A DNA stretch of 6,207 nt from Chloroflexota bacterium (GTDB lineage: Bacteria; Chloroflexota; Anaerolineae; Anaerolineales; Villigracilaceae), in the NCBI GenBank assembly GCA_021796315.1, contig JAJYOH010000376.1:1-6207 (forward strand), read 5' to 3'. Shown piece after piece: positions 1 through 5,930 of the stretch. Both the position numbers and the translations under genes were made by a program. Numbering within the stretch: the first letter of the stretch is position 1; each line of letters opens with the position of its first letter. Below the pieces are notes generated by a model. That model saw only the letters and a program-made list of their open reading frames with translations. It was not told the DNA's origin and made no database searches.

Positions 1-262
1 GACAACGACGCCGTGAGGTTTGAAAAATGGAGTGAGGGATTCGGTCATTCAATTTCCATATACAAGAATAGTGCACGGACAATTTGTACAATTCCACATC
101 TTTTAGGATCAACAATGCTTTCAGGTACTTTTCCGCGCATTGTTGTGCGTGGAAACAAGCTGAGGGTAACAAGGGTTTTTTGAGACTCGACAGTGTTTTG
201 GCCGCGCCGTAATCATTTTCTGTGTATGCAATCCAAGACTTAAGTTCGCTTATTTCGGTCAT
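1..262 (-). CDS. HEPN-domain protein, partner of the adjacent nucleotidyltransferase (3' end outside window)
   Basis: An open frame begins at the ATG at 262-260 and stays open for 87 codons to the window edge, so the C-terminus is missing. Residues 9-51 look like a HEPN domain of the PF05168 type: SWIAYTENDYGAAKTL (9-24), then the signature CFHAQQCAEKYLKALL (36-51) with the usual two-helix pattern. The start lies inside the end of the nucleotidyltransferase gene (23-base overlap), the translationally coupled layout typical of MNT/HEPN pairs. Such pairs act as toxin-antitoxin or related two-component modules, the HEPN member being an RNase or an RNA-binding partner. After about residue 60 (LSVHYSCIWKLNDRIPH) likeness to the family fades, although a His falls about where the family's KxHDL-like segment would be. 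Divergence or a nearby frameshift are both possible. No Rx4-6H RNase motif is visible in the part present. Domain call fairly sure; activity unknown. Confidence 0.75.
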   Translation of the reverse strand, partial: MTEISELKSWIAYTENDYGAAKTLSSLKKPLLPSACFHAQQCAEKYLKALLILKDVELYKLSVHYSCIWKLNDRIPHSIFQTSRRRC

Positions 263-626
263 AAAGTACTTTGCCTTTTTTGACGATTTCGCGAATGAAA
301 AAACCGTTGTCTGTTCCGCCTTTGAGCGCGTCCTCTACTTCTTTGGGCGTTTTCACGATAATGTCCACAGGAAATTGTCGTGGATAGAGCAACATGGACG
401 CGGCGCGATATGTTTCTTTTTCTTTGCCGTTTGTTTCCATGACAATCAGCAAATCCACATCGCTGTCTGGCATGGGATTGCCGTACGCGTAGGAGCCAAA
501 CAAGATGATCTTCTCTGGCTTGAGTTCGGACACAATGCGCTTAATCGCCAGCGGCAACGTTTTTGCTACAGGCGGAAAACCAGTTGGATGGATTTTGGTT
601 TTGACAGCAAGCATTGTAGTCTTCAT
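240..626 (-). CDS. MNT-type minimal nucleotidyltransferase (MntA-like)
   Basis: This 128-residue protein of the polymerase-beta nucleotidyltransferase superfamily has the core motif LFGSYAYGNPMPDSDVDLL at 42-60. Gly44-Ser45 followed by ten residues and Asp56-x-Asp58 fits the GSx10DxD signature of MntA-type enzymes, and VDIIV (87-91) supplies the third acidic residue, Asp88. All three metal-binding acids are therefore present and the enzyme is probably active, likely transferring NMP (AMP in characterised MntA) to a partner. Length is normal for the minimal stand-alone family. It starts 9 bases after the nitroreductase stop and its last 23 bases overlap the HEPN gene, which is its likely target or partner. 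The start is uncertain: the ATG at 626 lacks a good ribosome binding site, and a second in-frame ATG at 614 (Met5) is equally weak. An antitoxin or regulatory role is inferred from family and pairing only. Confidence 0.88.
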   Translation of the reverse strand: MKTTMLAVKTKIHPTGFPPVAKTLPLAIKRIVSELKPEKIILFGSYAYGNPMPDSDVDLLIVMETNGKEKETYRAASMLLYPRQFPVDIIVKTPKEVEDALKGGTDNGFFIREIVKKGKVLYDRNKRT

Positions 627-635
627 ATTTTGATT

Positions 636-1148
636 CTACCATTTCTCCCAATGCGCCACTTCCTCCAACCCCCTCCGCCCTCCCTTCTTCGGCGGCGCGG
701 ATAACTTCTCTTCGTTTAACGGATAGCCAAACGACAGCGCGATGCGCAAATGCAGTTTGGGTGGGAAGCCCAAAATCTTGCGTGCCTTTTCCGCCTCATA
801 GATCGAAGCGGGACATGAGCCGATGCCCAATTCCCATGCCGCGAGTTGCATGAACGCCGCGGCCTGACCCGCATCGAACATTGTCTGGAATTTTTCGGTT
901 GGGCTGGGGGTCAGAATTGCAACCGCCAGCGCCGCGCCCGCGAGATGTCCTGCAAATTGTCCGCACTCGGACAAAGCCCGCAATATCTTTTTATCTTGAA
1001 TTGCGATGAATTGCCATGTCTGCTCGTTCTTCGATGATTGCGACCTGCGTCCCGCGTTGAGAATCGCGGTGACGATTTCCTTCGGCAGCGGTTTATCTTG
1101 AAACTTGCGCACGGCGCGCTTGGTGCGGATGGCGTCAGAAACGTTCAT
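636..1148 (-). CDS. Nitroreductase-family FMN oxidoreductase
   Basis: A 170-residue protein of the nitroreductase (NfsB/FRase I-like) superfamily: soluble FMN enzymes, usually dimers, that use NAD(P)H to reduce nitro compounds, quinones or other substrates. The N-terminal AIRTKRAVRKFQDKPL (6-21) is the FMN-phosphate-binding segment, and SQSSKNEQTWQFIAI (36-50) is the N-Q-W-F flavin-contact region. DAGQAAAFMQLAAWELGIGS (92-111) forms the central dimer helix, and ALSFGYP (137-143) with the C-terminal GRRGLEEVAHWEKW closes the domain. It belongs to the short subgroup of about 170 residues. The frame is open back to 1304, but the ATG at 1148 is chosen because GAGGA lies 6 bases upstream and MNVSDAIRTKR is the family-typical N-terminus; a longer version would overlap the SDR gene by 134 bases. 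It follows the SDR gene by 22 bases. The physiological substrate cannot be read from sequence. Confidence 0.93.
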   Translation of the reverse strand: MNVSDAIRTKRAVRKFQDKPLPKEIVTAILNAGRRSQSSKNEQTWQFIAIQDKKILRALSECGQFAGHLAGAALAVAILTPSPTEKFQTMFDAGQAAAFMQLAAWELGIGSCPASIYEAEKARKILGFPPKLHLRIALSFGYPLNEEKLSAPPKKGGRRGLEEVAHWEKW

Positions 1149-1154
1149 TTTCTT

Positions 1155-1160
1155 TCCTCT
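1155..1160 (-). promoter_or_regulatory. Ribosome binding site of the nitroreductase gene
   Basis: AGAGGA on the minus strand, 6 bases before the ATG at 1148. It decides between this start and the longer open frame reaching back to 1304. It sits in the 22-base gap after the SDR stop codon. Confidence 0.7.
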
Positions 1161-1170
1161 TGTCCCTTTC

Positions 1171-1923
1171 CTACCCACCACGAAATGCTCGTGATGCATC
1201 ATCTTCAGGATGATAACCGAGTTCAGCCTCCGCTTTCGAAATATCCCAGAAGCGTTTCTTGTTGTTTGAAACACCGTAATAGATTCCGAACTTCGCGTCT
1301 GCAAGCAGGCTTTTCTTCACCAATTGGACCAGGTCCCGATGACTAAGCCACGTACTTTGATAACGGGGGTTTTGAGTTGGATCATCACCTCTTGTAACCG
1401 ATCCGATCCGCAGGCAGATCGACGCGAGTCCATAAAGTTCATAATACATTCTGGCAATCGCCTCTCCGGCGGCTTTGCTGACGCCGTAGAAACTGTCAGG
1501 CCGGATGGGCATTTCAGTTGTGATGAGCGCGGGCTTTGGCAGGGTATGCAGGCTGGGAGGAAATCCTTCGTAGGCTCCAGTTGCGTGATTTGAACTGGCG
1601 AACACGATTCGCTTCACGTCTGCCAGCCGCGCTGCTTCATAGATATTTTTCGTCCCGCCGATATTGTTGGCAAAAATAGAATCCCAATCCGCCTCCACGT
1701 GTGGATCACCAGCCAAATGCACAATGTAAGTGAGCGAAGGAATTTGGTTGAATACCGAATCTACTTGTTCGGGCTTGGAAATATCCGCCTGAAAAATTTT
1801 CTCCGATGGCGCGCCGGAAGAACGGTCGAGTCCGTATAATTCGAAATCATTTCCCAGATGATCCCATAAAATTCTCCCAACCAATCCATTGCATCCGGTG
1901 ATCAATAATCTTGGGAGCATCAT
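1171..1923 (-). CDS. NAD-dependent extended SDR, uronate dehydrogenase-like (epimerase/dehydratase superfamily)
   Basis: A 250-residue Rossmann-fold oxidoreductase. ITGCNGLVG (8-16) is the glycine-rich dinucleotide loop. Asp33 in YGLDRS ends the second strand, favouring NAD over NADP, and Asp47 in ADIS would contact the adenine. FASSNHATGAY (108-118) and FYGVSKAAGE (145-154), with Tyr146 and Lys150, are the catalytic elements. RIGSV (172-176), STWLSHRDL (190-198) and FGIYYGVSNNKKRFWD (212-227) match the pattern I recall for uronate dehydrogenases, where SSNH, the YxxxK pair and the RIGS serine bind the sugar acid. About 250 residues is typical of that group and shorter than UDP-sugar epimerases. 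The start is ATGATG with AAGGAG 6 bases upstream. It lies 35 bases after dltB, probably in the same transcript, but has no known role in D-alanylation. Substrate could be a uronic acid, a nucleotide sugar or another aldose. Confidence 0.88.
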   Translation of the reverse strand: MMLPRLLITGCNGLVGRILWDHLGNDFELYGLDRSSGAPSEKIFQADISKPEQVDSVFNQIPSLTYIVHLAGDPHVEADWDSIFANNIGGTKNIYEAARLADVKRIVFASSNHATGAYEGFPPSLHTLPKPALITTEMPIRPDSFYGVSKAAGEAIARMYYELYGLASICLRIGSVTRGDDPTQNPRYQSTWLSHRDLVQLVKKSLLADAKFGIYYGVSNNKKRFWDISKAEAELGYHPEDDASRAFRGG

Positions 1924-1929
1924 TGCGAA

Positions 1930-1935
1930 CTCCTT
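1930..1935 (-). promoter_or_regulatory. Strong Shine-Dalgarno site of the SDR gene
   Basis: AAGGAG on the minus strand, 6 bases before the ATG at 1923, supporting the first of the two tandem ATG codons. It lies in the 35-base gap between dltB and the SDR gene. I see no hairpin followed by a T-run in that gap, so read-through from the dlt operon is plausible. Confidence 0.75.
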
Positions 1936-1958
1936 TTAATGATGGGCGATGACAGTTG

Positions 1959-3131
1959 TCAGAATAACCGTCCGGAGAAAATCAGAAGACTGAATGCAAT
2001 GAGATGAAAGGTCAGCAGGATCGACGCGCCTCGCCAGATGAAACGCTTGTCGTTGAGCAGACGGTTGCCTTTATAGCGGCGATCCAGCCATGTGGTGACT
2101 GCCAATAAGACGCCGTGATATAAGCCGTAAACAATGTAATGCAGATCGGTGCCATGCCAGATTCCCATCAATCCCATCGTGATGATGTAACCAAGATATG
2201 AGGCTGTATAACGGTTCTTGAACCACTTTCCCTTCAACGCCGCGAAGATGAAACGATTATAGATATGGTCGCGGAACCAGAAAGAGAGACTCATGTGCCA
2301 ACGGTTCCAAAAATCGCGGATGTCGCGCGAAAGGAACGGACGGTTGAAATTATCCGGCGTGTGGATGCCGAAGAAATAACTAAACCCGATGGCAAAAAGA
2401 CTGTAGCCTGCGAAGTCGAAGAATAGATAGAACGTGTAGGCGTACATGTAGGATGCGATGGTGACGATTCCCGCTCCGTGCGACACGGGGTCCAGCCAGT
2501 ATTGTTTGATCAGTGCCGCCAGAATGAATTTATACAGGAAAGCTGTGAAGATCATGTGGATGGCTTTGTCGAGGTCTTGAAGAACGTCTTCCCGGGTTCT
2601 GTCGCGTTTCCAATCTTCTGCAAAACGATTATATCGGTCGATCGGGCCGGAAGAGATGGTGGGGAAGAACAGCAAAAAGGTCAGGTATTGAAGCGGGGCA
2701 ATGGAAGTGATGACACTATCCTGGATGCCGATGATGACGTCCAGGCTGCGGAACGTAACGTATGAAAGTCCAAGAAAAAATAATTGGTAATCGGCCTTAA
2801 ATAACGGCATAAATTTTGCGGCTAATAAGGGCAGCAAACTGAGCAGGATGGCCAGATAAAACCCAAAACGGTTCGATTTTCTTTTGCGGAAGAACAAGAA
2901 AACACTGGCAATGATCCATTGCGAAACCGCATAAACGCCGACTAATATAACTTCATTGATGGATGTTGTTGGCGTCAGCGCGCGAATGTTGTTATATTGG
3001 ATTGCCAGCATCGGCAGCGTTGCAAGCACGAGCCAAATTTTGGAGATCCTTCTGAAGAAGCCTGCAAAGATGGCCGGGATGAGAACGTAAAGAGCAAGGC
3101 CAAAATAAAGAAAACTGGTATATGGATTCAC
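1959..3131 (-). CDS. dltB: D-alanyl transfer protein DltB (MBOAT acyltransferase)
   Basis: A 390-residue polytopic membrane protein of the MBOAT family. DltB takes D-alanine from DltC on the inner face and delivers it across the membrane, in current models onto the C-terminal tyrosine of DltX. The sequence alternates hydrophobic segments from residue 5 to 388. Family landmarks are FFPTISSGPIDRYNRF (155-170), FFDFAGYSLFAIGFSYFFG (237-255), FNRPFLSRDIRDFWNRWHMS (262-281) and MGIWHG (322-327). His326 in WHG is the expected catalytic histidine and His279 in RWHMS the second conserved one; their 47-residue spacing matches what I recall for the two key histidines of Streptococcus thermophilus DltB (289 and 336). 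The start is a GTG whose G is also the last base of the dltA stop TAG, a one-base overlap implying coupled translation, with GGGGGA 9 bases upstream. Length is normal. Confidence 0.97.
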   Translation of the reverse strand: MNPYTSFLYFGLALYVLIPAIFAGFFRRISKIWLVLATLPMLAIQYNNIRALTPTTSINEVILVGVYAVSQWIIASVFLFFRKRKSNRFGFYLAILLSLLPLLAAKFMPLFKADYQLFFLGLSYVTFRSLDVIIGIQDSVITSIAPLQYLTFLLFFPTISSGPIDRYNRFAEDWKRDRTREDVLQDLDKAIHMIFTAFLYKFILAALIKQYWLDPVSHGAGIVTIASYMYAYTFYLFFDFAGYSLFAIGFSYFFGIHTPDNFNRPFLSRDIRDFWNRWHMSLSFWFRDHIYNRFIFAALKGKWFKNRYTASYLGYIITMGLMGIWHGTDLHYIVYGLYHGVLLAVTTWLDRRYKGNRLLNDKRFIWRGASILLTFHLIAFSLLIFSGRLF

Positions 3132-4597
3132 TAAAGCTGTTCCCCCAATTTGCGGCGGTCGGTCTTGCCGTTAGTGGTCATTGGAAATTGCTGTAGAAAA
3201 ATAAATTTACGCGGGATCATATAATCAGGCAGGCGTTCGCCAAGTTCGCGCTTCAACATGCGCGTAATCTCAAAGTCCGTGTTTGCCGGGCGGCTTTTCA
3301 AAATGATGAACGCAGCCAGATATTCGGCCTTGCTATCCTTGATGGCGGGGATCACCGCCGCATCCTGCACAACTGATAAGGCGTGTAAATTATTTTCCAC
3401 GTCGCCAATCTCGATGCGGTATCCGTGCAGCTTGATCTGAAAATCAATCCGGCCATCGAAGAATAACAGATCGTCTTGAAAATGTCCGAGATCGCCGGTG
3501 CGATATGCACGCAGGCCGTCCATTTCGAAAAAGGCACGCGACGTTAAGTCCGGACGGTTGATGTAGCCAATGCTGACGTTGTCGCCCGCGATCACGATCT
3601 CGCCTCTTTCCTGACCTTCAAGCGGGTCGCCGTTATTGAAGATTTGAATCCGGCTGTCCGGTTTTGGTCGTCCGACTGGCAGCGGGCTGTAACGTGCCAG
3701 CACATCTTGATCGATGCGGATGGATGTCGTTGCGACCGTTGCTTCTGTGGGGCCGTAGGTATTCCAGGCTTCGCTGTTTGGAAAGCGTTTTAGCAGACCT
3801 CCAGCCACTTCCGGCGTGAGCGTTTCACCGCAAAACCAGAATTTGTGTGTGCGAGGCAATAACTCTTTGTCAAAGGATGGGTCCAGCAAACATAATTGCG
3901 CAAATGAAGGTGTGGAAACCCAGACGGTTATATTTGAATCTGCCAGAACTTTATACAATTGCTTTGGTTCGGCGATCACATCTTTTGTCAAGCTAAAGAG
4001 AGTGCTGCCAGTTGCGAGACTAGAATAAAGATCCATCACAGACAGATCAAATGAGAAGGGCGCCTGATTGAGGAAGATTTCCTTTCCATTTGTAAAATGC
4101 TGTTCCGATAATATCCAATCTACAAAACTTTCAAGGCAGCCGCGTGTGATGACAACACCCTTAGGGTCGCCGGTGCTGCCGGATGTGAAGATGACATACC
4201 AGGCATCATTTAAGTCAGGGTAGCGAATCTCGAAGCTGGATGGATCGGGAGTGGATTCGGCGATTAACGTGCGTACCCGTTCCGGGGTCAAGAGCATGGA
4301 CGCGCTGGCTGTCTCCATAATCGCGTCGATACGTTGAGATGGAAGAGAGCTATCCAAAGGAATGTAGGGATGTCCGGACTTGACCGCTCCGAGGAAGGCG
4401 ATCAGCATTTCTGATTCCTTGTGCCCGAGCATCGCGATAGGTGAGTGGCCAGCAGGCAGTTTTTGCGCGAGGACAGCAGCCAGGGCATTGGAGCGATTGC
4501 TCAATTCAGAATATATAAGCTTTTGGTCCCCGCAAATGTGAGCGGTCTGATTTGGCGTTTCCTTGCTCCAACGGTCAATGCGTTGCAACAGGTTCAT
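3131..4597 (-). CDS. dltA: D-alanine--D-alanyl carrier protein ligase DltA
   Basis: A 488-residue adenylate-forming enzyme of the cytoplasm. It uses ATP to make D-alanyl-AMP, then thioesterifies D-alanine to the DltC phosphopantetheine. Core motifs appear in order: YVIFTSGSTGDPKGVV (134-149, P-loop A3), NTYGPTEAT (279-287, A5), YRTGDL (365-370, A7, with ribose-binding Asp369), GRIDFQIKLHGYRIEIGDVE (382-401, A8 hinge) and NGKTDRRKL (477-485) with the invariant catalytic Lys478. Specificity features fit D-alanine: Cys256 in FWFCGE corresponds to the DltA pocket cysteine, and Asp184 in FSFDLSVMD to the amine-binding aspartate. The frame is open to 4651, but the ATG at 4597 is chosen because it gives the family-typical start MNLLQRIDRW and lies 4 bases after the dltX stop. 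A weak AGGGA site sits 10 bases upstream. It overlaps dltB by one base. Confidence 0.97.
   Translation of the reverse strand: MNLLQRIDRWSKETPNQTAHICGDQKLIYSELSNRSNALAAVLAQKLPAGHSPIAMLGHKESEMLIAFLGAVKSGHPYIPLDSSLPSQRIDAIMETASASMLLTPERVRTLIAESTPDPSSFEIRYPDLNDAWYVIFTSGSTGDPKGVVITRGCLESFVDWILSEQHFTNGKEIFLNQAPFSFDLSVMDLYSSLATGSTLFSLTKDVIAEPKQLYKVLADSNITVWVSTPSFAQLCLLDPSFDKELLPRTHKFWFCGETLTPEVAGGLLKRFPNSEAWNTYGPTEATVATTSIRIDQDVLARYSPLPVGRPKPDSRIQIFNNGDPLEGQERGEIVIAGDNVSIGYINRPDLTSRAFFEMDGLRAYRTGDLGHFQDDLLFFDGRIDFQIKLHGYRIEIGDVENNLHALSVVQDAAVIPAIKDSKAEYLAAFIILKSRPANTDFEITRMLKRELGERLPDYMIPRKFIFLQQFPMTTNGKTDRRKLGEQL
3141..3146 (-). promoter_or_regulatory. Ribosome binding site supporting the GTG start of dltB
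   Basis: GGGGGA on the minus strand, 9 bases before the GTG at 3131, inside the 3' end of dltA. It supports the unusual GTG start; the resulting N-terminus leads directly into the first hydrophobic segment of DltB. Confidence 0.6.
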
Positions 4598-4601
4598 TAA
4601 A

Positions 4602-4766
4602 CTAGAATCCCTGATAAATGAACTTGGGCGTGGAGAAATCACCCTTGCCATACATGATGATTAGACCTGCGATGATTGCCAGGTAATAAAGCGTTAGCAG
4701 GATTGTTTTTATTGTGGGGTTAGTGAAGGCGTCCGTGAAAAAAGTCGTCAAGCGTTTGATCCACAT
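4602..4766 (-). CDS. dltX: DltX, small membrane protein of the D-alanylation machinery
   Basis: A 54-residue single-span protein, easily missed because it begins inside dltD. A short basic N-terminus (MWIKRLTTFF) is followed by a transmembrane helix at about 21-39 (TILLTLYYLAIIAGLIIMY) and a short tail ending FIYQGF (49-54). This fits the DltX family (teichoic acid D-Ala incorporation-associated protein, about 50 residues), in which the C-terminal motif carries the tyrosine thought to be D-alanylated by DltB before DltD passes the group on; here that would be Tyr51. Helix polarity fits N-in/C-out, placing the tail at the outer face with DltD. The start at 4766 has GGAAGG 8 bases upstream. The frame is open back to 4943, but those extra residues are a polar shadow of dltD. 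The gene overlaps dltD by 47 bases and ends 4 bases before dltA, the usual DltX-DltA neighbourhood. Confidence 0.92.
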   Translation of the reverse strand: MWIKRLTTFFTDAFTNPTIKTILLTLYYLAIIAGLIIMYGKGDFSTPKFIYQGF

Positions 4767-5928
4767 AGACCCATCCTTCCCGGCTGGTGTGTGCGGCCTG
4801 ATCGATGCTGAAATAAATATCCGTACCATATTCGCGGTAATCGACCACCTGCACATTGTAAGGCGCAGTGACATCATGCAGTTTTGTGTAAAAAGTATTT
4901 TGAGCCTTTTCAGAGACTCCCAGTGCTTCCCAGAGATGAACATTCATGGGGCGGCTTAGGATCAAGGGCTGTGCGCCAAGTTCCTGCAGGACGCTCAGAA
5001 GGATTTGCAAGTCATCCCATTCTCTTGCGCCCTGGACATCGCGAATAAACCGTTTGTCGCCTGAACCGGGAACAATAGGAGTCGCTAATAAACCCTGGTA
5101 ATTTTTCCATTTTGTATCTTCGACGCCGTAGGAATTATTCAGCGTGTGCATCTTCTGCTCTGCGAGTGCCGTTTCAAGCGTAGCCGACCAGTCGATGGCG
5201 CGCGGTTCGCGTTGAACATCCGGGTTGATCGAGTGAGAGCGAAGATATGCGATCACTGCCGCGTGGTCTTGAAGGTTCATTACGATGGTTTGAAGTTCGC
5301 CCAACGGCCAGGCAATGTAATAAAACATTTTGGTGGGAAGTGAAGGCTTATTTAAAGCGGACAAGGTCAACTTCAAGAAAGGATCGGCTTGAAGCGTGAA
5401 TGGAAATTCCAGCATGCGTTTGGCCGCCGCGCTTTTGGTATCCATGCTGAGATACGGACTGAAAATCATTTCGTAAGCATGCAGGCGCGTGTAGTTTCCA
5501 GCGTAGTATTGTTCTGAAAGCGCGCCCATGGTGAATGGCGCAGGCGTGATGGAGATGACAACTTTTTTGCCTTTCAGGGCCGGCCCAAGCGCTGCCAGGT
5601 TTTGCGCCATGGTAATGGATGACATGCCCAGGTTGGCAATGTCAATGGTTGTAAAGCCGGTCGGATAAGTGCTAAAGAATAAGTTGGCCTGATAATTGGT
5701 TGCAATCATTGTGATTTCCGAACTTCCATAGACCGACAGGAGGTCAGGTTGTTGGATGGCTGCGCGCTGTAATGCGCTGCCGTTCCGGGTCTGTGCAAGA
5801 TCGAGCGGGCCGAGCGCGTTGATATAACTTGCTTCGAGCGACTCAGCATAATAGTTAAATCCTAGCATGGCCGCCACAAGGATGGTAACCGATATGATCC
5901 CGGCGGTCAGGTGCGGCGTTCGTTTCAT
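4720..5928 (-). CDS. dltD: D-alanyl-lipoteichoic acid biosynthesis-type protein DltD
   Basis: A 402-residue protein with one N-terminal membrane anchor (about residues 8-27, TAGIISVTILVAAMLGFNYY) and an extracytoplasmic SGNH-like domain. DltD performs the last transfer of D-alanine to the envelope polymer. LLSVYGSSEIT (63-73) holds the nucleophile, Ser70. NLGMSS (99-104) and KKVVISITPAP (121-131) are core strands or loops, PLILSRPMN (321-329) is the conserved region before the C-terminal catalytic part, and DQAAHTSREGWVYVDQ (376-391) carries the catalytic Asp/His with the family GWVYVD ending. The spacing there is odd: Asp376 is four residues before His380, not three as in the usual DxxH. The ATG at 5928, 2 bases after the dltC stop, is preferred; a TTG at 5934 overlapping that stop would add two residues. 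No clear ribosome binding site is seen, so coupling to dltC is likely. The 3' end overlaps dltX. Confidence 0.95.
   Translation of the reverse strand: MKRTPHLTAGIISVTILVAAMLGFNYYAESLEASYINALGPLDLAQTRNGSALQRAAIQQPDLLSVYGSSEITMIATNYQANLFFSTYPTGFTTIDIANLGMSSITMAQNLAALGPALKGKKVVISITPAPFTMGALSEQYYAGNYTRLHAYEMIFSPYLSMDTKSAAAKRMLEFPFTLQADPFLKLTLSALNKPSLPTKMFYYIAWPLGELQTIVMNLQDHAAVIAYLRSHSINPDVQREPRAIDWSATLETALAEQKMHTLNNSYGVEDTKWKNYQGLLATPIVPGSGDKRFIRDVQGAREWDDLQILLSVLQELGAQPLILSRPMNVHLWEALGVSEKAQNTFYTKLHDVTAPYNVQVVDYREYGTDIYFSIDQAAHTSREGWVYVDQTLDDFFHGRLH
4775..4780 (-). promoter_or_regulatory. Ribosome binding site of dltX inside dltD
   Basis: GGAAGG on the minus strand, 8 bases before the ATG at 4766. 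It lies within the dltD coding region and decides the 54-residue start of dltX against longer in-frame options reaching to 4943. Confidence 0.72.
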
Positions 5929-5930
5929 GG

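Noticed and set aside
81..95. Short TTGTACAA palindrome within a repeated ACAATT context
   Set aside because: An 8-base palindrome in an AT-rich stretch of a coding region is expected by chance, and nothing nearby supports an operator.
1..183. Plus-strand open frame from the window edge to a TGA at 181-183
   Set aside because: It is antisense to the HEPN frame, which has a clear domain signature over 105-262. The plus-strand product has no family I recognise. It is kept only as a remark under the finding on the HEPN end.
222..704. A 160-codon open frame on the plus strand
   Set aside because: It lies antisense to the nucleotidyltransferase and the nitroreductase end, both of which have clear family motifs. 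Its product (FFFFAVCF..., PPPPSLLRRRG) has no recognisable domain.
1149..1304. N-terminal extension of the nitroreductase by 52 residues
   Set aside because: It overlaps the SDR coding region, resembles no nitroreductase N-terminus, and the inner ATG at 1148 has a good ribosome binding site and a family-typical beginning.
1924..1958. Possible terminator between dltB and the SDR gene
   Set aside because: No stable stem followed by a T-run on the minus strand was found; the gap mainly holds the SDR ribosome binding site.
3352..3537. Small minus-strand open frame within dltA
   Set aside because: It is an out-of-frame shadow of dltA with no ribosome binding site or recognisable protein features.
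4598..4651. N-terminal extension of DltA by 18 residues (MARVISPRP...)
   Set aside because: It overlaps the dltX 3' end and is not part of the usual DltA N-terminus; the ATG at 4597 fits the family length and spacing.
4767..4943. Longer DltX start giving 113 residues
   Set aside because: The extra residues are an out-of-frame reading of dltD without membrane or DltX character; the inner ATG at 4766 has a good ribosome binding site and gives the normal DltX length.
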